Position numbers and translations under genes: made by a program
Assembly: GCF_000372725.1 (NCBI RefSeq)
Contig: NW_005200250.1
Coordinates: forward strand, 773,721-837,720
DNA: 64,000 bases
Direction: 5' to 3'
Source of the DNA: Emiliania huxleyi CCMP1516
Taxonomy: Eukaryota > Haptophyta > Isochrysidales > Noelaerhabdaceae
The notes under the pieces: model-generated
The model's database searches: none
What the model was told of the DNA's origin: nothing
The model's input: the letters and a program-made list of their open reading frames with translations, nothing else
In this document: in pieces, positions 22,031 to 31,733 of the stretch
Layout of the letters: every line of letters starts with the position of its first letter
Numbering within the stretch: position 1 is the first letter of the stretch

Positions 22031-23272
22031 CTAGGAGAGGAAGACACGCACCGCCCGATTCACGGGAGCTCGGCACATCGGGCAGTACTGGAGCTGATCA
22101 ATACAGCTGGCACAAGCGCAGTAGTGGCCACAGGGGACTAGCACGTGAGAGCTCGGCTTGTCGAGACAGATGACACACTCGAGGCCGGGATGGTCGGACG
22201 GAACTGCCGTGCCATGCCTGTCAGGAATCGATTCATTGACGGGCTCCCTGGTCTCATCAACGCCGTGGCTCCCTCGACAGCGCCTCGAGCGCCTTTGCGG
22301 GACCTTGTACCGCACCGGCCGGCGTTGCGTCGCCGAGTCGAGGGCATGAGAGGCCAAACGAGCGCCCCCTACGTTGTCGGCGGCGTCCTCGCCTGACGTA
22401 GGAGAGCGAGCGGTTGTCATCGCTTGCTCCACATTGCTGCGCCTGGACCTCGCGAACTCGATTTGGCGAGGCGGAAGGGCCTTCATCAGTGCCAAGTACC
22501 TCCCCTTCCCCTCGCCGTACGAAACGTGTAGAACCTGGAACGGAAAATTCCAACGTTGAGCAGAATTGAAAGCGGAAGCAGCTGCGTGCAACAAGTAGCG
22601 CTCCGAGCTGTTCAACGACGATGGCAGCTCCATATGCGAGCGCCGACTGCGGGCGAATTTGAGAATCTGCTCACGCGCATACCGCATCGGCGGCTCGTCG
22701 CCATCACGGCTCAGGGGGTGGCGCGTAGGAAAGGCACCTTCGAAACCGCCGCCCTGAGGCGCCGCAGCCTTCTCCATCGTGCGCGCAGCCCGACGACAGG
22801 GCTTCTCCGTAAGCCGCACCAACAGCTCGCCCTTTCTCATGTAGCTCGCGGCCGATGTGGGCGGACAAGACGGCACGTCGGGCACTTGCTGCGTCGCCGG
22901 CGCTGTCGGCCACGCCTCGCCTTGGATGTCTGCAGTCGGCACATCCAGCTCAATCAAGCGCTCGATGGCGCCGAGCCGCTCTTCCAGGCTTCCCTCGCCT
23001 GACACACCTAGGTCCGTTTCCAGCTGATCGATCCGTTGCGCGAGGTGCGCTCCGTCGGCAAGAGGCTCGCTCCCCACCGCTTCCTCACACCTCGCCACCC
23101 GCCGAGTGGCGCACGTGCTCTCCAAAGGAGCGACAATGCAGCGCCCAGCAACCTCCTCCTCAAGCGCGGCGGCAACCTCCTCCTCGAGGGTCAGGTCGGT
23201 ATTCCTCTTATCGACCGCAGACAGCGTAAAGCCCTCGAGTGCCGCGAGTACCTCCTCATCTAGGCGCAGCAT
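22031..23272 (-). CDS. R3H-RING finger protein, probable E3 ubiquitin ligase
   Basis: Intronless, 413 aa from the first ATG (MLRLDEEVLAALEGF). The acidic N-terminus has short coiled-coil stretches (LAQRIDQLETDL, SLEERLGAIERLIEL). In the middle, ILKFARSRRSHMELPSSLNS then SERYLLHAAASAF...HVSYGEGKGRYLALMK fits an R3H domain: the R-x3-H signature is RYLLH and the trailing S-x-GEG-x-x-R block is present. R3H domains bind single-stranded nucleic acid. The C-terminus is a C3HC4 RING: CVICLDKPSSHVLVPCGHYC, ACASCIDQL, YCPMCRAPV. The combination suggests an RNA-linked ubiquitin ligase; that role is inferred. The FARSRRS motif recurs after the R3H region (IEFARSRRSNVEQ), hinting at an internal duplication. 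Confidence 0.8.
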   Translation of the reverse strand: MLRLDEEVLAALEGFTLSAVDKRNTDLTLEEEVAAALEEEVAGRCIVAPLESTCATRRVARCEEAVGSEPLADGAHLAQRIDQLETDLGVSGEGSLEERLGAIERLIELDVPTADIQGEAWPTAPATQQVPDVPSCPPTSAASYMRKGELLVRLTEKPCRRAARTMEKAAAPQGGGFEGAFPTRHPLSRDGDEPPMRYAREQILKFARSRRSHMELPSSLNSSERYLLHAAASAFNSAQRWNFPFQVLHVSYGEGKGRYLALMKALPPRQIEFARSRRSNVEQAMTTARSPTSGEDAADNVGGARLASHALDSATQRRPVRYKVPQRRSRRCRGSHGVDETREPVNESIPDRHGTAVPSDHPGLECVICLDKPSSHVLVPCGHYCACASCIDQLQYCPMCRAPVNRAVRVFLS

Positions 23273-23565
23273 ATGTGCATTCGAGGTGCTCGTGTTTAGC
23301 TCCCCCACGCGTTCCCGCCATCCATGATATTCGGTGGCATGCGCAGAAAAAGAGCGCTCCTGTGCTTAAAATCCCTGTGTGGTGGCGGCGTGCCGTCCTC
23401 CATCCCTCCCTTGGATTGTCTGTTTTCTTTCTTTCTTTCTTTCGCCGTCCGACTGTAGGACTAGCACACCTCTGTCAAGAGTCCCCAGAAACCCGAGGAA
23501 TCACACCGTCGTCGTCGTCGTGGCCGCGGCGGCGTTTGCCGCTGACCACAGTCGCCGGCTCGCGC
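23273..23565. other. Spacer containing a minus-orientation dispersed repeat
   Basis: Holds, at 23360-23450, the reverse complement of the GGGAGGGATGGGAGGACG / CCGCCACCACACAGGGATTT element, with its CTTTCTTTCTTTC tail. Confidence 0.7.
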
Positions 23566-24606
23566 TCACGGCCTGACATGCCAGTCAGGCATCTGCTTGC
23601 ACCGGCCCTCCTGCACTGCCGCACTCCACTTGGCAACCCAGCCGGGCAGCATCTCTGCCGCACGCCGCTTTGGCTTGCGCAAGACCAACACGGGCTGATG
23701 CTGCCAGTCCCAATATTCGCCGCCCGGGTGTCTGCTCCGTCCCCAGTCGCCGCGCGGCGCAAAGCCGCGGCGCATCACTCGGCCGGTGCGCCCGTACCAG
23801 AGGGTCGGCGTCTCGTTTGCCCGCTCGAGGCCTCCCCTCACCACATGACCGTCCCAAACACGGGCGACGAGCTCAAAGTCGCGGATGAGAAGCGGCAGAC
23901 GGGTCGGGCCGTAGAGCCGGTGGCCGTTTACGATGGTGGCGTCGGTGTCCGAGGTGGGGACACCGAGCAGCAGCACACCACCGGGCCGCAGCTGGAGCCA
24001 CACCTCCCGCATCGCAGCCAGGTCGCCGTCGGGGTCAAGGGGGTCGTGATACCGGCCGAGGCCATCATGCTCGATTCCGGAGAAGGAGACGATGAGGTCA
24101 AAGGCTGATCCGCGGGAGCAGTAGTGGCTGCACGCCTGGCCTAGCTCCATCGCCATCAGGCGGTCTCCCCGCGCATCGATGCGAGGCGCGTTATAGTCGA
24201 CCGTCAACACGCGGCGAGCCACGCCGTTGCGAAGGAGTGCCGACTCGAGCCACGGAGAGATGGATGACCACACAGCCGTGCGGGGCTGCGTCGCACCCAA
24301 CGCGGCCACCTGCGTCAATGCGAGCAGAACGTCCTCGGCCGCGTGTGGGTAGTCGGGCGGTGATACGGACTGGCCCTGCTCCAGCCGGCGATCGAGGGCG
24401 GCGAGCAGCGCCTCTGTCCACACAGGCCGCCCGCTATCCCATCCGACGAGGCCGTGTGTCCCCACCGACAACTGCCCGGGGTGCACTGTGGCCCGTTGCA
24501 CCTTGCCGTCGGAGCGAGGTTGGTGTGGCGTGCTGTTACTGCAAGGCCTCACCGTCGACCGAAGGGATGCCCAGAGGAGCTGGCGGCAGATCTGCTCGTC
24601 ACTCAT
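23566..24606 (-). CDS. DUF268 family, methyltransferase-like protein
   Basis: Intronless, 346 aa from ATG 24606 (MSDEQICRQLLW). The hallmark blocks of DUF268 are present in order: WSSISPWLESALLRNGVARR, VLTVDYNAPRI, FDLIVSFSGIEHDGLGRYHD then PLDPDGDLAAM, LRPGGVLLLGVP, and NGHRLYGPTRLPLL. The order and the LRPGG turn are those of an S-adenosylmethionine-dependent methyltransferase fold, but the substrate of the family is not known to me. The Trp-rich C-terminus (EYWDWQHQPVLVLRKP) is outside the core. Some family members occur in glycan gene sets; nothing nearby supports that here. Confidence 0.8.
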   Translation of the reverse strand: MSDEQICRQLLWASLRSTVRPCSNSTPHQPRSDGKVQRATVHPGQLSVGTHGLVGWDSGRPVWTEALLAALDRRLEQGQSVSPPDYPHAAEDVLLALTQVAALGATQPRTAVWSSISPWLESALLRNGVARRVLTVDYNAPRIDARGDRLMAMELGQACSHYCSRGSAFDLIVSFSGIEHDGLGRYHDPLDPDGDLAAMREVWLQLRPGGVLLLGVPTSDTDATIVNGHRLYGPTRLPLLIRDFELVARVWDGHVVRGGLERANETPTLWYGRTGRVMRRGFAPRGDWGRSRHPGGEYWDWQHQPVLVLRKPKRRAAEMLPGWVAKWSAAVQEGRCKQMPDWHVRP

Positions 24607-25289
24607 CTCTCTCTCTCTCTCTCTCCCATGCTGGGTCGTCAAGCCACCAGAACGGCGGTTTCAGGGGACGCGCGGCCGACTGGTCTGAAGTTGGAGAAAA
24701 GTTGTAATTGTGCTCTCTTAAGAAAGAATTTACTTATTAAGAAAACGGACAACCCAAGGGAGGGATGGGAGGACGGCTCTCTTAAAGAAAGAAAGAAAGA
24801 AAACAGACAACCCCAGGGAGGGATGGGAGGACGGCACGCCGCCACCACACAGGGAACGGCTCTCTTTGCAAGAGTAGACTGAAGTTGGAGAAAAGTTGTA
24901 ATTGTGTTTAAAAAGAAAGAAAGAAAACGGACAACCCAAGGGAGGGATGGGAAAAGAAAGAAAGAAAACAGACACGCCAAACGAGGGATGGGACGAGGAC
25001 AGGGTCCACACCTGCACAGCAGGATTTTGGAAGGACGATCAGGGGGACAGGTGGGGCTCTCCTGCTCCTGACAAGGGTCACGACAGGCTCGCAGCGCGGT
25101 GCGCGGTGGACTCCCACATCCACTGGCGGTCTCATCTCAGAGCGACCTGCCTCCAGCTTGTCGCTGGCAGTCTCTCCTACCACAGGCACACTGACACAGG
25201 GGTGGCAGGGGCGGCGGCAGGAGCTCTCGGCAAGCAGGGTTTCTTTCTTTCTTGCGCGTGCCTCTACAGCCCCGACTGCATCCGCAACC
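24607..25289. other. Repeat-rich promoter region of eS10
   Basis: Carries a CT run (24605-24628), the tandem dispersed-repeat cluster listed separately, and the 5' flank of the ribosomal protein gene. No coding sequence. Confidence 0.6.
24720..25060 (+). repeat. Tandem cluster of dispersed GAAAGAAAG / GGGAGGGATGGGA elements
   Basis: At least three plus-strand units beginning with GAAAGAAAGAAAAC(A/G)GACA and continuing ACCC(C/A)AGGGAGGGATGGGA(GGACGG), at about 24735, 24785 and 24910, plus a variant at 24965-25050 with ACAAACGAGGGATGGGA-like core and AGGACGATCAGGG end. TGAAGTTGGAGAAAAGTTGT also occurs twice (24687 and 24881), so part of the cluster is a direct duplication of about 195 bp. Confidence 0.85.
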
Positions 25290-26265
25290 ATGCTGATCAC
25301 GAAGAAGAACCGCCTCGCGATCCTCTCCTACCTCTTCAAGGGTGTGCACTCGCCCGCCTGGTCGCCCGGCCTCCTCCGCTGCCGCTACCACTGCCGCGGT
25401 CCGGCCCTGCTGCAGCGACGCTCGTGCGCTCCACCTTTGCGCGTGCGTCACAGCTGGCAGCTCAGCCCACACGTCCTGCCGCCCGTAGCCCACCGCCTGC
25501 CGCTCACACTAGCTGGCCCTCGCTCGCAGAGGGCGTGATCGTCGCCGAGAAGACGACCGGCCACACTGACCGCAATGCCCTCATGCTCCACCCGGACATC
25601 ATGGGCGTCTCAACCTCATTTTGCGAGGATGGCGCCGTCAAGACGTCGCCGCAGCGCGTGCGCAACCTCGAGGTGCGAGATGGGGAAAGATGTAGGGAGA
25701 TGTGGGGCGGACTGCGCGCGGTGGGATCCGCGTGAGCCGGGCACATGCAGAGGCACACAGGCGGGGCACACATAGCAGCACACAGACATGCATCTCTCCG
25801 CGCGTCTCAAGTCGCGTATCCTTGCTTAGGTGATCAAGCTGATGCAGTCGCTCACCTCGAAGGAGCTCGTCACCGAGCGCTTCGCCTGGAAGCACTACTA
25901 CTGGTTCCTCAAGGGAGAGGGGCATCGGGGGACCTTGCGGGAAGGAGCTCACCCCCCCACCCCCGGCGGGAGCTTTGGAAAAAGCCCCCCCCCCCCCCCC
26001 CTCCGCGCCCGCCGGCTCCTTTCCTCGCCCTATCCACCCCACCCCCGCCTCGCAAAGGTACCTCCACATCCCCGAGGACGTCGTCCCAAACACGCTCAAG
26101 AAGTCGACCAAGCCCGCGGCGCCGGAGCGCCCGGGTGGAGACCGCGATGGCGAGCGCGGACCGCCGCGTGGCGACCGCGATGGCTACCGCCGCGGCCCGC
26201 CCGGCGGCGAGGGGGGATACCGCGGCTTTGGCCGTGGCGGCGGCGCCCCGCGCCCGCCTGCCTAG
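25290..26265 (+). CDS. RPS10: 40S ribosomal protein eS10
   Basis: Clear eS10 ribosomal protein of the small cytosolic subunit, about 171 aa. Exons: 25290-25341 ([17 protein letters not shown]), 25530-25672 ([12 protein letters not shown] to RVRNLE), 25830 to about 25942 ([28 protein letters not shown]) and 26058-26265 ([19 protein letters not shown] then an RGG-like tail ending [13 protein letters not shown]). The first two introns are GT-AG and in phase. The third donor is not resolved; the phase fits an exon end near 25942, but no GT, GC or GA lies there, and a poly-C run follows. All conserved plectin/S10 segments and the RG-rich C-tail are present, so it should be functional. Confidence 0.93.
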
Positions 26266-26620
26266 GCAGGCGCGTCCGCGTCCGATTCGGGAGTCTTGGC
26301 GGAACAACCACCACCCGCTCGAGTGTTTGGTTCTCTCACTAGCCCGCTGCTGTACCGCCCAACGTGGGTGTAGGCCACCCCTTTCGAGGAGTGTGCTGTT
26401 CGCTCGTTGGTCGGGCGGGGCCGCGCTTGAGCGTGTTGGGTGGTGTGCGTTTTGTTTGCAGTCTCCCGCTTGAGCACTTGGAGCACTTGGAGTGCGGTCA
26501 TCGGCCGCACCCCACCCGGGGAGCTAACCACGATCGAAGAAGTAGTCATCCCCTACCGTAAAAGAAGCTGTTGTGAAATTTTGTGGTGCGGTTCGGCCTT
26601 GGCAGCGACGGCCGCGCGCG
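26266..26620. other. Short spacer, eS10 3' flank and helicase promoter
   Basis: No gene seen. The helicase frame is open from an ATG at 26573, but the ATG at 26621 directly precedes the zinc finger. Confidence 0.5.
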
Positions 26621-28044
26621 ATGGCCGACGGCTACCCGCCCTATCGCTGCCCCGGCCACAACCAGCCGTGCGCGGTGAAAATCACCAACAACGGGGGCCC
26701 GAACAACGGCCGGCCATTCTACGCCTGCTCGCAGTCACCGAAGTGTAAGCACTGGTTCCAGTGGGCTGATGAGCGGCACAAGCAGCCGAGAGGCCGCACG
26801 CAGGCAGTGGTCATCGGCAGCGACGTCCGCCTCTCTATCGTGCGCGACGGTGGACAGCTGCGGCTCAAGGTGGCCTTCGAGTACGACGAGGGCCTCATCA
26901 TTCTCTGCCGCGAGTTTCGCGGGTACTACAAACCCGAGCTCTCCGCGTGGCTGCTGCCGATCCAGCACAAGGAAGACGTAGAGCGCCGCCTGGCGCAGCT
27001 CAAGGAGACGGGCGCCGTCCGCTCGATCCAATCGGAAGCATCCGCAGCGTCCACGCCGGAGCGGGCGGCGGCGGGGGCGGCGGCGTCCTCTGCCCCGTCA
27101 ACGCCACAGCGGGCGACGCCGCCGCTCCTCCGCCTGCCACCCACCCTCGCCGAGGGGCTGATGCCGCACCAGCGCGAGGCGGTCGAGTTTGTGGTGGGAA
27201 ACCGCCTTCGCGGGCTCGTCGCCGACGACATGGGGCTCGGCAAGACTGTGACCGCGATCGGCGTCCTCGCTCACGCGGACGTGTGGCCTGCGCTCGTGCT
27301 GTGCCCCTCGAGCGTCAAGTACAACTGGCGAGCCGAGCTGCTGCGCTGGCTCCCAGAGCAGCTCTCGCCCGCAAAGGTGCAGGTGGTGGACAAGGGTGAG
27401 GACTCGCTCTCCGCCGACGCGTCGGTGGTCATCGCGACGTATGATGGCGCTCGCGCACGAGCCCAACGCACGGGCGAGCTCAACCGCTTCCGCGCGATCG
27501 TCTGCGACGAGTCGCACAACCTCAAGTCGCCAGAGGTGAACACTCCGCCGCCCGCCATGGCACCGTCGCCTCTCTTCCGCCCTCGCACCGCCGCCTCTCT
27601 CCCGCCCTCGCACCGCCGCCTCTCTGTCGCCCTCGCACCGCCGCCTCTCTTCCGCCCTCGCACCGCCGCCTCTCTTCCCCGCACCGCCGCTGGCCTCCCA
27701 CCGGCGCGCCCCCGTGCGTGGCAGGCGCAGCGGACCAGGGCGCTGCTCCCTCTCGTGCGCCGGGCCGTCGCCGCCGTCCTCCTCTCCGGCACTCCGGCGC
27801 TCTCTCGCCCGTACGAGCTGTGGACGCAGGCGAGCGCCATCGCGCCGACAGTCTTCCCGCCGGGCGGGCTCGAGGAGTTCGGCAACACGTATTGTGGCGG
27901 CCGCGACGACTTCAACAAGTTCTCGGGCGCGACCAACTTGGGCGAGCTCGAGGAGAAGCTGCGGAGGCACGTGATGGTCCGGCGCACCAAGGACGTGATG
28001 CTCCGCTCGCTTCCGCCCAAGATCCGGAGCCGAGTGCGCATCGA

Positions 28045-28107
<63 letters not shown>

Positions 28108-29490
28108 GGGTAGCGAGCAGGCGCGGCTCAAGGAGAAGCTGAACTTGCGGAGGCGGCTCGACCGGTTGCTCGAGACGGTGGGGCACGATGAGGTGGTCGA
28201 GTGGGAGGGCGAGCGCTGCTCGAGGGAGCAGCTGCAGAACATTCAGCGGAACATGACGACCGAGCTGTACAGGCTCACCGGCGACGCGAAGCGGGCGCGC
28301 TGTCGCCTCCAGAGACCCTTCCGAGGCCCTTCCGACACCCCTCCGTTCTCCTGCAGGCGCGCGCCGTCGCCCACGTGACGAGGTGGCTGGACGAGCACGC
28401 CGATGACGAGAAGGTGCTGGTCTTCGCGCACCACGCGCCGATGCTCGACGCGATGCGCGACGCCCTCAAGAGGCGCGGAGTCTTGCTGATGCCTCGTCTC
28501 GGAGCCTCCCCTGTGACCTGCTCGGAGCCTTCCCATGATAGGCGCGGGGTCTCGCTGATGCGCATCGACGGCACCACCAGCGCGAAGAAGAGGATGGACC
28601 TCGTGCAGGCCTTCCAGGACACACGCGCGCCGGGCTCGCCGCGCGTGGCCCTCCTCTCCATCAACGCGGCCGGGGTTGGCATCACGCTCACCGCCGCCCA
28701 CCACGTGATCTTTGCGGAGCTCAGCTGGACGCCCGGCGTGCTGGAGCAGTGCGTCGACCGAGTCCACCGGCTCGGGCAGAGGGCGGCCTCCGTCGAGATC
28801 GCCTACCTCGTCTACGGCCCCTTCGACGACGAGATGTGGTTCAGGCTCAAGGCAAAGCAGCGCGTGCTCGACGAGAGCGGCGTCGGAGCGCAGCAGCACG
28901 CGGGACTCCAGCCGTCGCCGCCCGCCGCGAGGCCGTCTTCCACGCCTGCCCCCGACCTCTCGCTTGCCGCTGCCACTGCCAGCGGCGGCGGCGCCTCCAG
29001 CGCGCGCGCACCGTTCAGCGGCGCAGGGAACCGGCTCGGCGGCGGCGGCGGCGGCGGCGGCAGCAGCGGCGGCGGCAGCGGCAGCGGCGGTGGCAGCAGT
29101 GGCGCGGCGTGCTACCGCAACAACCCGGCGCACCTCCAGCGGCACTCCCACCAGACGGTAGACTTGACGGAGGAGGACACAGTGACGGCGGACAAGCGGC
29201 AACGTCTCGACGACGGCCGCAGTGGAGCGGGCGTGGGCGCCTCGAACCGCGGTGAGAGCAGCAGCAGCGGAGCGGTCGGCTTGGATTTGTCGGGCGACGG
29301 CGACGCGCTGCTGGCTAATGGTGCCTCTGTGCGCATTCACGGCCTCGTCAATACCGGCGTGAAGTACAATGGGCGTCGCGGCGAGGTGGTGGAGTTCATC
29401 CGCGACAGAGGGCGGTACCTCGTCCGCGTTCGCAAGGGTGAGGAGACGGAGGAGGTCTCGCTCAAGCGCGAGAACCTCACAGCGAGGTGA
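26621..29490 (+). CDS. SNF2/SMARCAL1-like annealing helicase with GRF zinc finger
   Basis: 849 aa in four exons: 26621-27535, 27725-28294, 28357-28472, 28542-29490, all in phase. The N-terminus is a GRF-type zinc finger (CPGHNQPC...NGRPFYACSQSPKCKH then WFQWADE), then a HARP-like segment (FEYDEGLIILCREFRGYYKP). SNF2 motifs follow: I DDMGLGKT, II DESH, III LLSGTPALSRP, V LLSINAAGVGITLTAAHH, VI QCVDRVHRLGQ. Family members rewind RPA-coated or forked DNA at stalled replication forks. A GEGG-repeat linker precedes the second lobe. The C-terminus carries a KOW-like module (VRIHGLVNTGVKYNGRRGEV, VSLKRENL) that also starts the AP2-SET protein 2 kb downstream. Introns at 28295-28356 (62 nt) and 28473-28541 (69 nt) are GC-AG and begin with copies of the next exon. 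Confidence 0.88.
27536..27724 (+). repeat. Minisatellite intron (about 24-bp unit)
   Basis: 189-nt GT-AG intron of the helicase made of about five copies of a unit like TCGCACCGCCGCCTCTCTTC. It has no stop in frame, so gene callers may translate it as an extra Pro/Arg-rich insert between DESHNLKSPE and AQRTRALLPLVRRAVAAVLL. Confidence 0.8.
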
Positions 29491-30322
29491 GGGGCTTGGG
29501 CAGGCCTGTACATTTGTACATTTCATGTGCCGCAATTGGGTGTGAGTTCGCCGACTTTCTTCAAACATGCCCGCAGCCTTAGTTCGGCTGCTTATGTATG
29601 TATCGAAGGTGAAGAACAGCCAGGCTCGGACTGGACACCAACGCGGTACGGCCGACTACACGGTGAGCCATACGGACCTTGCAGTACGTCAGGGGCGGGG
29701 AACCCGCAATTTGAAATGCTCCGGCATCTCAAATTGCCCGATACGATCTCCATTTTAATTGAGATTGCCTCGAGCATCCCAAGATGCATGAAGCAATTCA
29801 GGATGCGCGCGCATCCTACGCACGAGCGACACACAGACACAAACAGGCTCACACACAGCCAGCTGGCTGCCACACACCCTGAGTTGGCGTACACATAACT
29901 CAGGGCCACATCCTCCCTGTCGCCCCCCCCAGCACTCCAAGGTGCCAAGAGAACAAACAAGGGCACAACAAACAACAGACGACAGCAAGTAACATGCGGA
30001 GACTAGAGCAGGCTTGTGGCTTGCTCAACCTCTAGCAATCTAGCCAGCCGCAAGGCCGGACAAGACCGGGTGCGGGGTCGTGTGAGGTGTCTATGGACGC
30101 CCTGCTCACAGGCTAGCGGCCTACCGCTAGCCCTAACTCGCACTCATGGGTGACGACAGTTCATTGCACATTGGATGAGTGGTTGCGAGCAGAGGCGCGT
30201 GTGCTGAATCTAGATCGCACGCCGTGGCATATGTCAGCTAGAAGTTTGCCAGTAGAGCGATCCTGGTACACACAGGGATTTTAATCTCGGCGTTTTTCTT
30301 TCTTTCATCGGCCTGGGAGAGG
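29491..30322. other. Intergenic with two dispersed repeats
   Basis: A repeat core (GGTGAAGAACAGCCAGGCTC then GGACTGGACACCAACG) at about 29590-29646 is found inverted at 46126-46186. The motif ACACAGGGATTTTAA at 30267-30282 with a CTTTCTTTC tail matches the end of the element at 54190-54205. No gene supported. Confidence 0.6.
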
Positions 30323-31636
30323 TTGAGCCGTCGCCGTTCTGAGTCGCCTACGCGCCGCAACAGGGAGAGGCAAGACCGTCGCGATGACTCGCGCGACCGC
30401 CGCCGCGACAGCGGCCACAGCAGCCGCCACAGAGACCACTCGCGCGATCGCCGCCGCGACAGCGACCGCGGCCGCGGCCACAGAGACCGCGGCGGCGACA
30501 GTGAACTTAGCAGAGGCAGAGGCCGCTCGCGTTCGCGCTCGCGCGACCGACGCCGTGATGCCGACGCCGCGATGCCGCCGCCGCCACCACGCGACCGCGG
30601 CGATTATCATGGCCGCCCCGAGCGCACATCGAGCCTCTCTGCACGCATTGCGGATGACGAGCCGCCGACGGTGTGCGTCTCTGCCCCCTCTACGTTGCGA
30701 GATTGTCCTCAAGCAGCGCAGTACAGCTTCTCCGCCAGCGAGAGTGCATGTTTGATGGCAATTAGTCACCGTGAACAAGTGGTTGAGACGCAGCAGCAGC
30801 ACGGTGCCGAGGTCAACCTGCAGAACAGCGACGGCGACACCGCGCTGATGCACGCTGCCACCAAAGGCCACGAGCGGGTGGTCGAGCTGCTGCTCCAGCG
30901 TGGCGCGGAGATCAACGAGCAGAACAGCGCCGGCAGCACCGCGCTGATAGGCTCCGCCTTCGACGGCCACGAGCGAGTCGTCGACATGCTGCTTCAGCAC
31001 AGCGCGGGGGTCGACATGCAGGATAGCGACGGCGACACCGCGCTGATGGGCGCCGCCCACTACGGCCACGAGCGGGTGGTCGAGCTGCTGCTGCGGCGCG
31101 GCGCGGATCCCAACCTGCAGAAGAGCGACGGCTGGACCGCGCTGATGCACGCCGCCGACAAGGGCCACGAGCGGGTGGTAGAGCTGCTGCTGCAACACGG
31201 CGCGGACGCCAACCTGCAGAGGAGCAGCGGCGGCACCGCGCTGATGAACGCCGCTGGCAACGGCCACGACCGGGTGATCGAGCTGCTGCTGCAGCGCGGC
31301 GCGGAGATCGACGTGCAGAAGAGCGACGGCGTCACCGCGCTGATGGTCGCCGCCACCACCGGCCACAAACAAGTGGTCAATCTGCTGCTTCGGCACGGCG
31401 CGGAGATCAACAAGCAGAACAGCAGCGGCGACACCGCACTGATAGGCGCCGCCTGGGAGGGCCACGAGCGGGTGGTCGAGCTGCTGATTCAGCGCGGCGC
31501 AGAGGTCAATTTGCGGAACAGCTACGGCGACACCGAGCTGATGCTCGCCGCCAACAACGTTCTGGGCCACCCCGCCATCGCCGCTTGCTTCCTGCCGGCT
31601 CGCCCCGATATGCAACCGCGGTGTCTGTTGCAGTAA
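30323..31636 (+). CDS. RS-rich ankyrin repeat protein; 5' end uncertain
   Basis: A frame open from at least 30323 encodes an Arg/Ser/Asp-rich domain (SRRRSESPTRRNRERQDRRD, SRGRGRSRSRSRDRRRD), like the RS domains of splicing factors, then a PPPPPRDRGD linker and about eight 33-residue ankyrin repeats (consensus GHERVVELLLQRGAEINxQ then NSDGDTALMxAA) to residue about 420. There is no ATG before 30571 (MPPPPPRDRG), so either an upstream exon supplies the start or the RS part is untranslated. The repeats are nearly identical to those at 37.5-39.2 and 46.6-47.4 kb. The last unit degenerates (NSYGDTELMLAANNVLGHPA). Likely a protein-binding scaffold, perhaps nuclear. Confidence 0.65.
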   Translation: MSRRRSESPTRRNRERQDRRDDSRDRRRDSGHSSRHRDHSRDRRRDSDRGRGHRDRGGDSELSRGRGRSRSRSRDRRRDADAAMPPPPPRDRGDYHGRPERTSSLSARIADDEPPTVCVSAPSTLRDCPQAAQYSFSASESACLMAISHREQVVETQQQHGAEVNLQNSDGDTALMHAATKGHERVVELLLQRGAEINEQNSAGSTALIGSAFDGHERVVDMLLQHSAGVDMQDSDGDTALMGAAHYGHERVVELLLRRGADPNLQKSDGWTALMHAADKGHERVVELLLQHGADANLQRSSGGTALMNAAGNGHDRVIELLLQRGAEIDVQKSDGVTALMVAATTGHKQVVNLLLRHGAEINKQNSSGDTALIGAAWEGHERVVELLIQRGAEVNLRNSYGDTELMLAANNVLGHPAIAACFLPARPDMQPRCLLQ

Positions 31637-31733
31637 GTACCTCGATTTCTTTTTCCACCGAAAGCAGCCGGTTCAGGCGCCATTTGGCGTGGTCGTTGCC
31701 CGGGGGTTGGAGAAGGGCTGCGCACCTAAGTTG

